Part shown: piece after piece, positions 1 through 8,165 of the stretch
Layout of the letters: the number at the start of each line of letters is the position of its first letter
How positions within the stretch are numbered: position 1 is the first letter of the stretch
DNA from: DATFNI01 sp963712305
GTDB taxonomy: Bacteria > Bacteroidota > Rhodothermia > Balneolales > DATFMH01
Length of the DNA stretch: 64,000 nt
Reading direction: 5' to 3'
Assembly (NCBI GenBank): GCA_963712305.1
Contig: CAVQHI010000001.1
Location: 930,001 to 994,000, forward strand
Translations under genes and position numbers: made by a program
Notes under the pieces: model-generated
Told to the model about the DNA's origin: nothing
What the model saw: the letters and a program-made list of their open reading frames with translations, nothing else
Databases searched by the model: none

Positions 1-96
1 CGGTACCTCAATCCATGTTACCTCATTCGTACCAGAAGTGGGAAATTGAACAACCGTCATTTCTGAGATTCTCCCAAATGATCGATATGTGGCCAT
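1..96 (-). CDS. Start of an unidentified gene running off the left edge
   Basis: An open frame of 32 codons starts at an ATG at 96 and leaves the window at position 1; its N-terminus reads MATYRSFGRISEM. A second in-frame ATG at residue 13 could also be the start. It begins 35 bp after the stop of the DUF1080 gene on the same strand, so it may be the next gene of that operon. No family is recognised from so short a piece. The support is position and an uninterrupted frame only. Confidence 0.35.
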   Translation of the reverse strand, partial: MATYRSFGRISEMTVVQFPTSGTNEVTWIEVP

Positions 97-130
97 CTCT
101 CTTTACGGTGAACCGGGCATCATTATATTT

Positions 131-829
131 CTATTTCCCATCTTTTATAAGATAAATATTTCTAAAACCGATGGGCTTGCCTTCCATCTGGAAACCGACG
201 TAGCCCTTCTTCAGATTAATATGCGTTGCCTTATTCTGAAGCTTTCCATTGATATAAACTTTCATCGTCCGGCCTTTGCAGATCACATCACAACTGTTCC
301 ATTGCCCCATCGGTTTTTCATTTGATTTCGCAAATTTAGGCACTACCTGATTCGAATGTCCCTTCAACTCCTTGAATTTCGCTTTTTGCATGGCAATCAG
401 GTCGCCTGCATTATCTGCCTTCAACTGTACCTGGATACATTCAGGCCAAACACTGTCGGGTTTCTGAGTATAGAGCAGGACCCCGCTGTTTCCGTGTTCC
501 GTGGAGACGGGCCATGACCACTCCACGTGCAATCTGAAGTTTTTGTATTCCGTCTTTGAACGCAGATATCCTTTTGCCTGGGCCGGGAAAAAGATTGCTC
601 CACTCTCAATTTTGTAGAGATCTGATGGTTTCGCTACCGGCTTTACCCACACAAAATCCAGATGATCAAGCGAGTGTCCATTCCATAGATAGACCGTATC
701 CTGCCGGACTATTTTACCGGTAACAGCATTACTGTTAAAAAAAGCTTCTTTTGCCAGAGCGGCACTTCCGGCCAGCATAACAAGCATCCCGGTAATCAAA
801 CCGAGACGGACAACATCACATCTTTTCAT
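131..829 (-). CDS. Secreted DUF1080 (3-keto-disaccharide hydrolase-type) protein
   Basis: About 232 residues. The N-terminus has a basic start, a hydrophobic core and an ALA-type end, a typical signal peptide, so I start at the ATG at 829 rather than 33 bp upstream. The mature part shows the DUF1080 layout: LWNGHSLDHLDFVW early, YKNFRLHVEWSWP, the GNSGVLLY turn, WPECIQVQLK and a final strand set with VYINGK. This concanavalin-like jelly-roll family acts outside the cytoplasm on sugars; some members hydrolyse 3-keto-glycosides. Length and motifs are normal for the family. The exact substrate is not inferable. It fits the other carbohydrate enzymes in the window (GH3, GH36, GH140, CE2). Confidence 0.85.
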   Translation of the reverse strand: MKRCDVVRLGLITGMLVMLAGSAALAKEAFFNSNAVTGKIVRQDTVYLWNGHSLDHLDFVWVKPVAKPSDLYKIESGAIFFPAQAKGYLRSKTEYKNFRLHVEWSWPVSTEHGNSGVLLYTQKPDSVWPECIQVQLKADNAGDLIAMQKAKFKELKGHSNQVVPKFAKSNEKPMGQWNSCDVICKGRTMKVYINGKLQNKATHINLKKGYVGFQMEGKPIGFRNIYLIKDGK

Positions 830-940
830 TTTTTTTTTGTTTTTAAATGAGGTATACATCATAATAATTCAACTATGGCCCAATACTGATAACTACAAAT
901 TTTCATACAATACTAATCCGCGTAAATCTGTGGTTACATA

Positions 941-1324
941 TCACATCATGGAATTGGCCCGCTGGCACAACTGGAGGGGCACCCCAAACGGATCGCGCAG
1001 CATCACGAGGTGAGAGCCATCTTCCAGTTTCTGGTCTTCAAACAATTCTGCACCCGCATCTATCAGTTTATCCTTAACGGCGTCAGCATCATCCACTTTC
1101 AGAGCAAAATGGAATTCGAGCGGATGGTGGTTTTTGTGGTCTGGTATATCTGCCTTTGTATTGGAATAAACCTCGAAAACCACGCGTCCCGATTGATCAG
1201 CCAGGAAACGAGTGTAAGGCACCTCATCCATCGACTGCACAAGTTTCATCCCGCAGTTTTTTACATACCACTCAGCCATTTCCACAGGTTTCGAAACGTT
1301 GAGAGCAAAGTGTTCAAATATCAT
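941..1324 (-). CDS. VOC-family (glyoxalase/dioxygenase fold) protein
   Basis: 127 residues, one vicinal-oxygen-chelate module. It opens with the FEHFALNVSKP strand carrying the first candidate metal His and ends with DPFGVPLQLCQR, the classic last beta-strand of this fold. LEFHFALKVDDADAVKDKL marks the second beta-alpha-beta unit and VVFEVYS supplies a conserved acidic position. Such proteins bind a divalent metal and act as lyases, isomerases or antibiotic-binding proteins; the substrate cannot be told here. It stands alone between the DUF1080 gene and a small unknown gene, both on the same strand. Confidence 0.85.
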   Translation of the reverse strand: MIFEHFALNVSKPVEMAEWYVKNCGMKLVQSMDEVPYTRFLADQSGRVVFEVYSNTKADIPDHKNHHPLEFHFALKVDDADAVKDKLIDAGAELFEDQKLEDGSHLVMLRDPFGVPLQLCQRANSMM

Positions 1325-1415
1325 AAACTCCTTCTTTCCTTTTGAACTTCATTGATAATTGTTTGGCCAGATGGAGTTTAAACCTTAAAAATGACAAAAT
1401 CTCAATTGATCGAAA

Positions 1416-1706
1416 CTATTCGTTGAAAAAAAGCTCCTCCTCCAGTTCAACGACCATGTACCATAGCATCTCCTCGCTGTCGTACACGATGTCAAAAAAA
1501 CGATGACCTTTGGTCTCAAGCACAAAATGAATATGCCTCGTACTTCCTACACGATCGGTGTAAGTCCGCCGGATTTTCCAGATATGATGCACATCCCCCG
1601 AATCCAGTTGAAACCGGATGGGCGTGATTCTGCGCGTAATCTTACCGGTCTGAAAGCCGGCGTAGAGCGCTAATACATTGATCTTTTTCTGCTGGGCTTT
1701 TTGCAT
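1416..1706 (-). CDS. Small unknown protein divergent from the Y-family polymerase
   Basis: 96 residues, not recognised with certainty. It is predicted to be beta-rich: alternating strands (ITPIRFQLDSGDVHHIW, HIHFVLETKGHRFFDIVYD) and an acidic tail VVELEEELFFNE. There is no signal peptide or membrane segment. It lies head-to-head with the DinB-like polymerase about 300 bp away, an arrangement that could mean shared damage control, but no clear LexA-type site was found between them. The protein-like composition and the divergent position support a real gene. Confidence 0.6.
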   Translation of the reverse strand: MQKAQQKKINVLALYAGFQTGKITRRITPIRFQLDSGDVHHIWKIRRTYTDRVGSTRHIHFVLETKGHRFFDIVYDSEEMLWYMVVELEEELFFNE

Positions 1707-1776
1707 AACGGAAGTCCCTCTTTTTATTCTACGACTTCATATTACACATATAACATACATATACCAAGGGATTATT

Positions 1777-1932
1777 AATTTTGAATTATTAATTTTGAAT
1801 TTTGAATTTCTCAGTGCTTGTCTATGCAGAGAGGGCAATACGAAGCAGAAAGTAAAAAGGGAAAAGTATAAAGTAATCCAGGAGCCTTTTAGGGCAAACT
1901 TTCACCTTTTTACTTTCATCTTTCACCTTCGG
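1777..1932. repeat. AT-rich tandem tract followed by an inverted AAAGTAAAAAG/CTTTTTACTTT element
   Basis: Positions 1777-1811 carry overlapping TTTTGAATTA and TTTTGAATT units of the 7-bp-period type seen elsewhere in this window. From 1849 to 1932 purine-rich AAAGTAAAAAGGGAAAAG is followed by its approximate reverse complement (TTTCACCTTTTTACTTTC), giving a long imperfect hairpin. This fills most of the interval between the small gene at 1706 and the polymerase start. No clear promoter was identified inside it. Confidence 0.6.
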
Positions 1933-2003
1933 GCGTCTTCTCTTTACAAGATCGAAAATCTGGTGTATTATATATGTGCAATATATGTAAAACTAATATT
2001 TTG

Positions 2004-3347
2004 ATGATAGATCCGGCATTACAGAAATATGACCTCACGCGCAACGTGCACAATATAACGTTGTACAACACTATTGCAGCCGATCAGCAGCATCTGAGCA
2101 ATAAACCAAGGCTGTATCTTCATCTGGATCTTAACTGTTATTATGCCCAAGTCGAACAGCTCTCGTACAATTTGTATGGTATTCCACTGATTGTAGGCGG
2201 ATGGCGCAAGCAAGACGGCACCCCGCGCGGCATTGTGGCCACTTCTTCCTACGAGGCGAGAAAGTTTGGGGTCAAAACGGGCATGAGCGCTTTGGAGGCG
2301 CAGCAGCTGTGTCCGTTCATCGTATTTATGCAGGTCCACTATGAAAAATACCGATGCATCAGCAAAGAACTAAAGGAGATTCTCGATAACTATGCTCCTG
2401 ATGTCGAGGGCTATTCCATGGACGAATACTTCCTGGATCTCACTTTCCTGAAACACAAATCGTCTAAAGAGCTGCGTCAATACGGTAACCGGATCAAAAA
2501 CGAGATTTACAATAAAACAGGTCTGGTATGTTCGGTCGGAATTTCTTTCTCAAAAACGTATGCCAAATTGGCCTCCGATATCCGGAAACCAAACGGTCTC
2601 ACTATTGTCTATACTGCCGACGATGTAGCGGAATATATTTATCCGATGAAACTATCCGAGGTGTGGGGCATCGGCCGGCGTCGTTTCGAGAAATTGTCCG
2701 GTGCGGGAATTATTACAATAGGTGATGCCTTCAAATATGGCCAGGGATCATTCCAGAAGCTCTTTGGAGATTATTTTGGAAAGATGCTTTACGAAACGAC
2801 GACGGGTCGTGATCGTGCCCGGGTACTCGTCGAAGAAAAGGAGCACATACCCGATGAAATCAATTATATGCACACATTTTCCAACTGGACCAAAGATCCC
2901 GACCGTATTGAAGGTGAGATTGTGAAGGCGGTGCGGCAGATGTGTTATCGCATGCGCGGATATGGTCGTAAGGCACGAATGTTCAGCATCCACATCCGGT
3001 TTCAGGACAGCACATGGCAGGGCATCAACGCACGATTTACTACGCCGGGATATACCAACCTGGACGAATATGTGCTGAATGCATGCCTCCGGGAATCAAT
3101 ACCGCTGGTGCATCGTTACTTAGGTCTGGGATATACAATACGGGGAATAGGATTGCATACGATCGAGATGACAGCCAGCAGACAGCTGGAACTATTTTTC
3201 GCCGAATCGGATCAATTAAGACATCTCCATCACGCCGTCGATGCCATCAATAATCACTTTGGCATCCATACCGTCCAACGTGCGGGCGGAACCCTGCATG
3301 TAGATGGAAAGACACACTTTCTCGATCGCAATGGGAAACTGATGTAA
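2004..3347 (+). CDS. dinB: Y-family DNA polymerase (DinB / Pol IV-type)
   Basis: About 447 residues; translesion DNA polymerase acting in damage tolerance. The catalytic core is clear: LHLDLNCYYAQVEQ near residue 42 gives the first metal-binding Asp and the aromatic steric gate, and YSMDEYFLDLT near residue 140 gives the Asp-Glu pair. VGISFSKTYAKLASD is the conserved palm segment and WGIGRRRFEKL the thumb HhH region. A roughly 35-residue N-terminal extension precedes the core. I prefer the ATG at 2004 over the one at 1974, whose extra residues look unlike protein; neither has a good Shine-Dalgarno. The C-terminus ends TLHVDGKTHFLDRNGKLM without an obvious clamp-binding peptide. Confidence 0.93.
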   Translation: MIDPALQKYDLTRNVHNITLYNTIAADQQHLSNKPRLYLHLDLNCYYAQVEQLSYNLYGIPLIVGGWRKQDGTPRGIVATSSYEARKFGVKTGMSALEAQQLCPFIVFMQVHYEKYRCISKELKEILDNYAPDVEGYSMDEYFLDLTFLKHKSSKELRQYGNRIKNEIYNKTGLVCSVGISFSKTYAKLASDIRKPNGLTIVYTADDVAEYIYPMKLSEVWGIGRRRFEKLSGAGIITIGDAFKYGQGSFQKLFGDYFGKMLYETTTGRDRARVLVEEKEHIPDEINYMHTFSNWTKDPDRIEGEIVKAVRQMCYRMRGYGRKARMFSIHIRFQDSTWQGINARFTTPGYTNLDEYVLNACLRESIPLVHRYLGLGYTIRGIGLHTIEMTASRQLELFFAESDQLRHLHHAVDAINNHFGIHTVQRAGGTLHVDGKTHFLDRNGKLM

Positions 3348-3350
3348 ACC

Positions 3351-3370
3351 GTCCCGACACATTCGGGATC
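3351..3370. terminator. Possible weak terminator after dinB
   Basis: Just after the polymerase stop, TCCCGA and TCGGGA form a 6-bp stem with a 5-nt loop. No strict T-tract follows, only an A-rich stretch, so the assignment is weak. Confidence 0.35.
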
Positions 3371-3514
3371 AGAAAACGCAAAAAATAAAGTCTATTCCGG
3401 ATTGCCTGATCACAAAAAATAACGGTAACTTCATGCATCAATACGACATACCCTAAGCATCAGCGATTCATCTGTATAATCCATTCATAACCGGTTCTTA
3501 CAATCAATCATCAA

Positions 3515-4315
3515 ATGAGCTTGAATCAAAATGAGCTTGACCCGACTAAGCGTTTTTCCAACCGTGTTCAAAACTATATCCGGTATCGACCCGGGTATCC
3601 GGAAGAAGTGCTTCAGATCCTTGGTAAGGAAACCGGACTCACCCCTTCATCCATCATTGCCGATATCGGATCGGGTACGGGTATTTCCACCGAGCTATTT
3701 CTCAAAAATGAAAATACGGTGTACGCCGTTGAACCCAATGATGCTATGCGGGAAGCGGCAGAGTCATTACTAAAGCAATACCCGAATTTTCATAGCGCAA
3801 ACGGCACATCCAGCGTTACCACACTCGATGAACATAGCATCGATTTAATCGTAGCGGCCCAGGCTTTCCACTGGTTCACTCCTGCCGAGGCTCGCCAAGA
3901 GTTCGAAAGAATACTAAAACCGGATGGAAACGTTGTGCTGATGTGGAACCGGCGCAAGGAAAATGAAACGCTTTTTCTGGCAAGTTATGAGGCACTGCTC
4001 CAGCAATATGGAACGGATTATGACCAGGTTCGACATACTAATATCGATGACCAGGTACTTGACTCTTTTTTCGACTCATATAAAAAGCACGTCGTTTACA
4101 ACGAGCAAATATTAGATTTTGAAGGATTGAGAGGACGTCTTCTCTCATCGTCATACGCTCCGGCCGAAGGACATCCCAATCATGAACCGATGCTCAAACA
4201 GCTGGAGATCATGTTCAAAGAGTATCAGGAAAACGGACAGGTACGCTTCGAGTATGATACCGAGATTTATATCGGACAGGTTAGCAGCAAACAGGGTATA
4301 ATTATGAATTATTGA
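3515..4315 (+). CDS. Class I SAM-dependent methyltransferase
   Basis: 266 residues. ADIGSGTGISTE at about residues 49-60 is motif I of Rossmann methyltransferases, followed by the acidic YAVEPNDAMREAA (motif II), IDLIVAAQAFHWF (motif IV) and FERILKPDGNVVLMWN. The FHWF and RYRPGYP signatures match the methyltransferase-11 group annotated as UbiE-like. The substrate is unknown. The last residues (MNY and the stop at 4315) are encoded by the AT-rich 7-bp repeat that follows, so the C-terminus may be shortened or replaced. It lies 27 bp upstream of def on the same strand and may be cotranscribed. Confidence 0.85.
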   Translation: MSLNQNELDPTKRFSNRVQNYIRYRPGYPEEVLQILGKETGLTPSSIIADIGSGTGISTELFLKNENTVYAVEPNDAMREAAESLLKQYPNFHSANGTSSVTTLDEHSIDLIVAAQAFHWFTPAEARQEFERILKPDGNVVLMWNRRKENETLFLASYEALLQQYGTDYDQVRHTNIDDQVLDSFFDSYKKHVVYNEQILDFEGLRGRLLSSSYAPAEGHPNHEPMLKQLEIMFKEYQENGQVRFEYDTEIYIGQVSSKQGIIMNY

Positions 4316-4336
4316 TTTTAAGTTTTTAATTATTAA
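4298..4336. repeat. 7-bp-period AT-rich tract overlapping a gene end
   Basis: AATTATGAATTATTGA units overlap the last codons of the methyltransferase and continue to just before def. The stop codon of the methyltransferase is inside the repeat. Confidence 0.6.
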
Positions 4337-4342
4337 TTGTTT

Positions 4343-4936
4343 ATGAAGTTTCCGATTTTATCATACGGTCATAGCATACTCACGGAGCCCTGTGAAGAAG
4401 TTGACACAGGCGATCCCGGACTTAGCCAGCTTATCGATGACATGTGGGAAAAGCTCTATGCCGCGAATGGTGTTGGACTTGCAGCACCGCAAATCGACCG
4501 GTCGCTGCAATTGTTTATCGTCGACAGCGAACAGACGTACCAGGCTATGGATGAAGAGGACCGTGAAGAATATTTCCGGGGAGATCATGGGATCAGAGAA
4601 ACATTTATCAATGCCCGCATCACAGAGAGGTCTGATAATTTATGGACGGATACCGAGGGATGCCTGAGTATCCCAACCGTCAGTGTAGATGTGCAAAGAC
4701 CGTGGTCCATTACGATTGAATACCTTGATGGTGATCTTCAAATGAAGAAACAGACATTTTGGGGAGCGACAGCCCGGATGATTCAGCACGAGTTCGACCA
4801 CACGCAAGGCGTACTGTTCCTCGATTATCTGAGTTCATTTAAACGTACCATGCTTAAAAAACAACTGGCTCAGATAGCCACCGGTGATGTGCATCCCAAA
4901 TACCTCATGAAGTTTCCTGTCCCCGAAACTAACTAA
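4343..4936 (+). CDS. def: Peptide deformylase
   Basis: About 197 residues; removes the formyl group from nascent N-terminal Met on the ribosome. All three family motifs are visible: NGVGLAAPQ near residue 45 (motif 1), EGCLSIP near residue 108 with the metal Cys (motif 2), and QHEFDHTQG near residue 150 with the two metal His and catalytic Glu (motif 3). A short insertion rich in acidic and aromatic residues lies between motifs 1 and 2. The ATG at 4343 is preferred to a TTG two codons earlier. No Shine-Dalgarno is evident. The downstream fmt partner found in many genomes is absent here. Confidence 0.95.
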   Translation: MKFPILSYGHSILTEPCEEVDTGDPGLSQLIDDMWEKLYAANGVGLAAPQIDRSLQLFIVDSEQTYQAMDEEDREEYFRGDHGIRETFINARITERSDNLWTDTEGCLSIPTVSVDVQRPWSITIEYLDGDLQMKKQTFWGATARMIQHEFDHTQGVLFLDYLSSFKRTMLKKQLAQIATGDVHPKYLMKFPVPETN

Positions 4937-4983
4937 AGGGAGTTTTCATTGGGATTTTGCTTTGGAGGACTCCTCCTAATACT

Positions 4984-5203
4984 AAAACCCAAACACAACG
5001 GATGCCATCCTGATGCCTCGAACTCGTTCGGGGCGCAGGATCTCGCAATCCGGGCGCAGCGCTCGGTTCACTGGAAAAACCCATAAGTTCCCCCTCCCGC
5101 GAATGTGGAGGGCCGGGGTAGGTTCCGCGACCGTTGCCAGATGCTAACGGGATTCTATGTTCTCTGATAAATCAGAAGAGAACTTCAGAATGACGGAGGT
5201 AGT
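4984..5203. repeat. Direct repeat copy 1 (about 220 bp, non-coding)
   Basis: Starts AAAACCCAAACACAACGGAT and ends CAGAATGACGGAGGTAGT. It is closely similar over its whole length to 5333-5550. The inner part holds GAACTCGTTCGGGGC, a short dyad, and a GC-rich stretch quite unlike its AT-rich surroundings. No coding frame is supported. Confidence 0.85.
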
Positions 5204-5332
5204 GTTTAGGTTGTTTGTTATCTCATTACGTATGAGAACAAATCCTCCCATTCAGGATTGAGTTTGAATGGGTCTTCATAAATGAGACCTGGCACAAGCC
5301 GAAGCCTTACAAAAACAGTAATTAAAACCTTC

Positions 5333-5550
5333 AAAACCCAAACACAACGGATGTCATCCTGATGCCCCGAACTCGTTCGGGGCGTAGGATCTCGCAATCC
5401 GGGCGCAGCGCTCGTGTCAGTGGAAAAAGCCATAAGTTCCCCCCTTCTGTGAATGTGGAGGGCCGGGGTAGGTTCCGCGACCGTTTCCGAATGCTGACGG
5501 GATTCTACGTTCTCTCATAAATCAGAGAATATCAGAATGACGGAGGTAGT
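5333..5550. repeat. Direct repeat copy 2 (about 218 bp, non-coding)
   Basis: Second copy of the element at 4984-5203, same orientation, 130 bp apart, with scattered substitutions and small indels. The spacer (5204-5332) has a short minus-strand open frame that runs into the repeat; I do not accept it as a gene. The whole interval 4937-5697 therefore holds repeats and no supported gene. Confidence 0.85.
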
Positions 5551-5697
5551 TTAAACGTACTGTTCACTTTCCCGAAAGTCTTCGAGAGAATTTTACACGA
5601 CAAGTACCAAAGTTGAGGAATTTCCCACCTCAAATCGGTGTTTCAAAATGCATGGAAGTCAGCGTGCTCTGTGGGTAACATATTGGAGGACACGATT

Positions 5698-6315
5698 ATG
5701 CATATCAGTGATTATATCAGGTGCAATGGACTATACTGTCCTGATGTTAACCATGTTGGTGACCTGATGACAAATATTGAGATCAATCCGGAGCAAATTT
5801 CAATCATAATGATCTCAGAGGCAGCTCCCAAAAATCCGGATGACTACTATTATTCACCGGGAGAACCTTTATTTCAGAAGACAACGGTACAGGCGTTTAG
5901 AGACGCTGGGGTAAACGTTTCTTCGGTACAAGACATCATCAACATGGGTATCTACCTTACAATAGCTGTAAAATGCAGTAAAACGGACTACGGTATCCAA
6001 AAGAACACTATTTCCAGGTGCTCGATGATCCTCGAAGAAGAACTGGCTTTATTTCCTAATGTACAGGTCTATCTGTTGATGGGTGATGTTGCTATAAAAG
6101 CATTTAACCATATCGCTCAAAGGGAAGGTGAAAAACGAGTGATACCGGCGGGTTCAACCTACAAACTTCGCAGTGGTGAATATTATTTCCAGGGGAAGAG
6201 AGTACTTCCCTCTTATCTGCAGGCTGGTCCAGGCTTCTTCATTGAGAAAAGTAAGCGTAAAATGATTGCAGAGGATATCGCAAAAGCTTTGAACCTTGTG
6301 GCATACAGCATGTGA
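5698..6315 (+). CDS. Uracil-DNA glycosylase superfamily-like protein
   Basis: 205 residues starting at an ATG preceded by a good ribosome site (GGAGGA, 7 nt spacing), which decides against the upstream start. The layout resembles family 4/5 uracil glycosylases: IIMISEAAPKNPDDYYYSPGEP in place of the first active-site loop, YLTIAVKCSK in place of the strand leading to a Cys, VQVYLLMGDVAIKAFN matching the LLxGxxAxKA helix, and LPSYLQAGPGFFIEKSKRK in place of the HPS loop. The catalytic His loop and the iron-sulfur Cys set look altered, so activity is uncertain; it may be a non-catalytic or differently specific member. Confidence 0.6.
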   Translation: MHISDYIRCNGLYCPDVNHVGDLMTNIEINPEQISIIMISEAAPKNPDDYYYSPGEPLFQKTTVQAFRDAGVNVSSVQDIINMGIYLTIAVKCSKTDYGIQKNTISRCSMILEEELALFPNVQVYLLMGDVAIKAFNHIAQREGEKRVIPAGSTYKLRSGEYYFQGKRVLPSYLQAGPGFFIEKSKRKMIAEDIAKALNLVAYSM

Positions 6316-6495
6316 TAATTCTACTTCTTTTCACATTCATTAACCTCACGTGTACTTATTCTGCCACACAGCGGTACTTTTCATTCCTGTTATCCTTGTT
6401 AGTTTCAGCTGCATCTGTAACTTCATAGGTACACTACAGTCTGCAAAACAAAACTCCAGGGGAGCTTTGATAATCATTACAAAGGAGCCCATCTG

Positions 6496-7239
6496 ATGAA
6501 AAATATAGAAGTAGTTGTCATTAATGAGAGCACAGTGGTTACAGACGAAGTTGTACAAGGTGCCATACCTGCTTTACAAACACAAGTAACCCGCGATTTC
6601 GCCCCTGCATGGGGTATCGATGTAGATCTCAGATTCATTCCCAAGAGAAACACACCGCCTTCCGGCTCATGGTGGTTGGTCATATTGGATAATTCTGATC
6701 AGGCAGGCGCTCTGGGATACCACGATCTGACTTCCGAAGGGTTGCCAATGAGCAAGGTATTTGCCAAGACAGATCAGCAATATGGAGAGGAATGGACAGT
6801 TACAGCAAGCCATGAACTTCTTGAAATGCTGGCCGATCCCAATATTAATCTCACCGTTTTTGAAGAATCACATAACGGTGGACGGCTCTATGCATACGAG
6901 GTGTGCGACGCTTGTGAGTCGGATAAATTCGGATATGAGATAAATAATGTGCAGGTCTCCGATTTTGTGTTTCCAGCCTGGTTTGAATCGTTTCGAAAAC
7001 CCAACAGCACCCAGTTTGACTTTGGGAATCATATAAAAAAACCATTTCACCTGCTTTCAGGCGGATACATCGGGATTTATGATGTCACTTCGGGATCAGG
7101 TTGGAAACAATTAACAGCAGAAAAACGCAATATACGCGCGCGGCCGCCAGTAGGAAGCCGCCGGGAACGACGCAGCATTCCTCCAGGCGAAAGACTTCTC
7201 AGTACGTCCGTGATACAGCATCAACTTGCGGATGACTAA
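6496..7239 (+). CDS. Conserved protein with a HELLE motif (possible zincin-like)
   Basis: 247 residues, preceded by a clear AAAGGAG ribosome site. No signal peptide. The sequence has a central TASHELLEMLADP segment near residue 103; HExxE is compatible with a metal-binding protease-type helix but not proof of one. Other marks are GSWWLVILDNSDQAGALGYH, YAYEVCDACESDKFGY, VSDFVFPAWF and a basic C-terminus with VGSRRERRS. I recognise this as a recurring family of hypothetical proteins, without an assigned function. It follows the UDG-like gene by 180 bp on the same strand. Confidence 0.75.
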   Translation: MKNIEVVVINESTVVTDEVVQGAIPALQTQVTRDFAPAWGIDVDLRFIPKRNTPPSGSWWLVILDNSDQAGALGYHDLTSEGLPMSKVFAKTDQQYGEEWTVTASHELLEMLADPNINLTVFEESHNGGRLYAYEVCDACESDKFGYEINNVQVSDFVFPAWFESFRKPNSTQFDFGNHIKKPFHLLSGGYIGIYDVTSGSGWKQLTAEKRNIRARPPVGSRRERRSIPPGERLLSTSVIQHQLADD

Positions 7240-7353
7240 ATTGAGCGGAAATTCGCAGTTCATCTGCTCGACATTTAGCCCATAAAATCCACATAAACAC
7301 CTCATTGTAATCTGGATTTTGTAATATTGTAATGAATTATACAGATCTGATTC

Positions 7354-7593
7354 ATGAGGTGTCCACATGATAAATCGATTATCTTCGTGATCGGATCGGG
7401 ATGGCTTCTTTATATTTCGTGGTCATCGCTCCGGGTAATTCATTCCCACGGTTTTTACCGGTTCCTGTCGTGGGAATTCATGCTGATTCTTCTCCTGATC
7501 AATGTTGACCATTGGATTGACCGGTCATTTAGTCATTTGAATGCTTTCATCCTGTGCTGGTTTTGGCGTCCTCGCCAGAACCTAAGCACATGA
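7354..7593 (+). pseudogene. 5' fragment of an ICMT-like membrane methyltransferase
   Basis: 79 codons whose middle resembles the start of isoprenylcysteine carboxyl methyltransferase-type proteins: SLRVIHSHGFYRFLSWEFML followed by a second hydrophobic stretch and IDRSFSHLNAFI. Members of that family are about 200 residues or more; here the frame ends after the second membrane segment and no C-terminal SAM-binding RHP region is present in any frame before the next gene. I read it as a truncated remnant. A short functional membrane peptide cannot be excluded. Confidence 0.5.
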
Positions 7594-7673
7594 GACGTAC
7601 AATGTCCAGACGAGGATGCCTGGACGAGCTCCAGCTTCGCATTTTTAAAAAAATGATAAAACAGGAAATAACT

Positions 7674-8114
7674 ATGAGTAAAGAAATGTTTGTCAAAGGA
7701 TCAATTACTATTAACGCCCCGGCATCCAAAGTTTGGGATGTGCTGACCCAACCGGAGTGGACTCGTCAGTATATGTTTGGTTGCGATGTTGTATCCGACT
7801 GGAAAGTTGGAAATCCGGTTCTCTGGAATGGCGCTGCTGATGGCAAGACGTATGTCAAAGGGAATGTTGTCAATATTAAACCGGGTAACCTGCTCCAGTA
7901 CACGACCATTGATCCGAATAATCCCGAGATGGAAGACATCCCTTCCAACTACCTGACCGTGACTTATGAATTATCATCCCAAAATGATACGACAATCCTT
8001 AACGTCACCCAGGGTGATTATGCAAAAGTTGCCAATGGTAAAAGCAGATATGAGGAGACCGTTGGCGGCTGGGATTCTGTATTGTCGAAGATTAAGGAAC
8101 TAGTGGAGAAATGA
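7674..8114 (+). CDS. SRPBCC / AHSA1-type domain protein
   Basis: About 146 residues. It opens KGSITINAPASKVWDVLTQPEW, the first strand and helix of the START-like hydrophobic pocket fold, continues with a DWKVGNPVLWNG turn, and ends with ETVGGWDSVLSKIKELVEK, the long C-terminal helix typical of activator-of-Hsp90 homologues. The ATG at 7674 follows AGGAAA at suitable spacing; earlier in-frame starts would add a non-protein-like segment. These proteins bind small hydrophobic ligands; the ligand is unknown. It converges with the response regulator gene 52 bp downstream. Confidence 0.88.
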   Translation: MSKEMFVKGSITINAPASKVWDVLTQPEWTRQYMFGCDVVSDWKVGNPVLWNGAADGKTYVKGNVVNIKPGNLLQYTTIDPNNPEMEDIPSNYLTVTYELSSQNDTTILNVTQGDYAKVANGKSRYEETVGGWDSVLSKIKELVEK

Positions 8115-8165
8115 GGTATCCTCACAATGGGCATAATGAAAGGCCGTAACGCACAGCAAATCCAG

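Noticed and set aside
5218..5433. A 71-codon minus-strand frame between and into the 220-bp repeats
   Set aside because: More than half is encoded by the repeat itself, and the remainder has no recognisable homologue. Without other evidence it is not called a gene.
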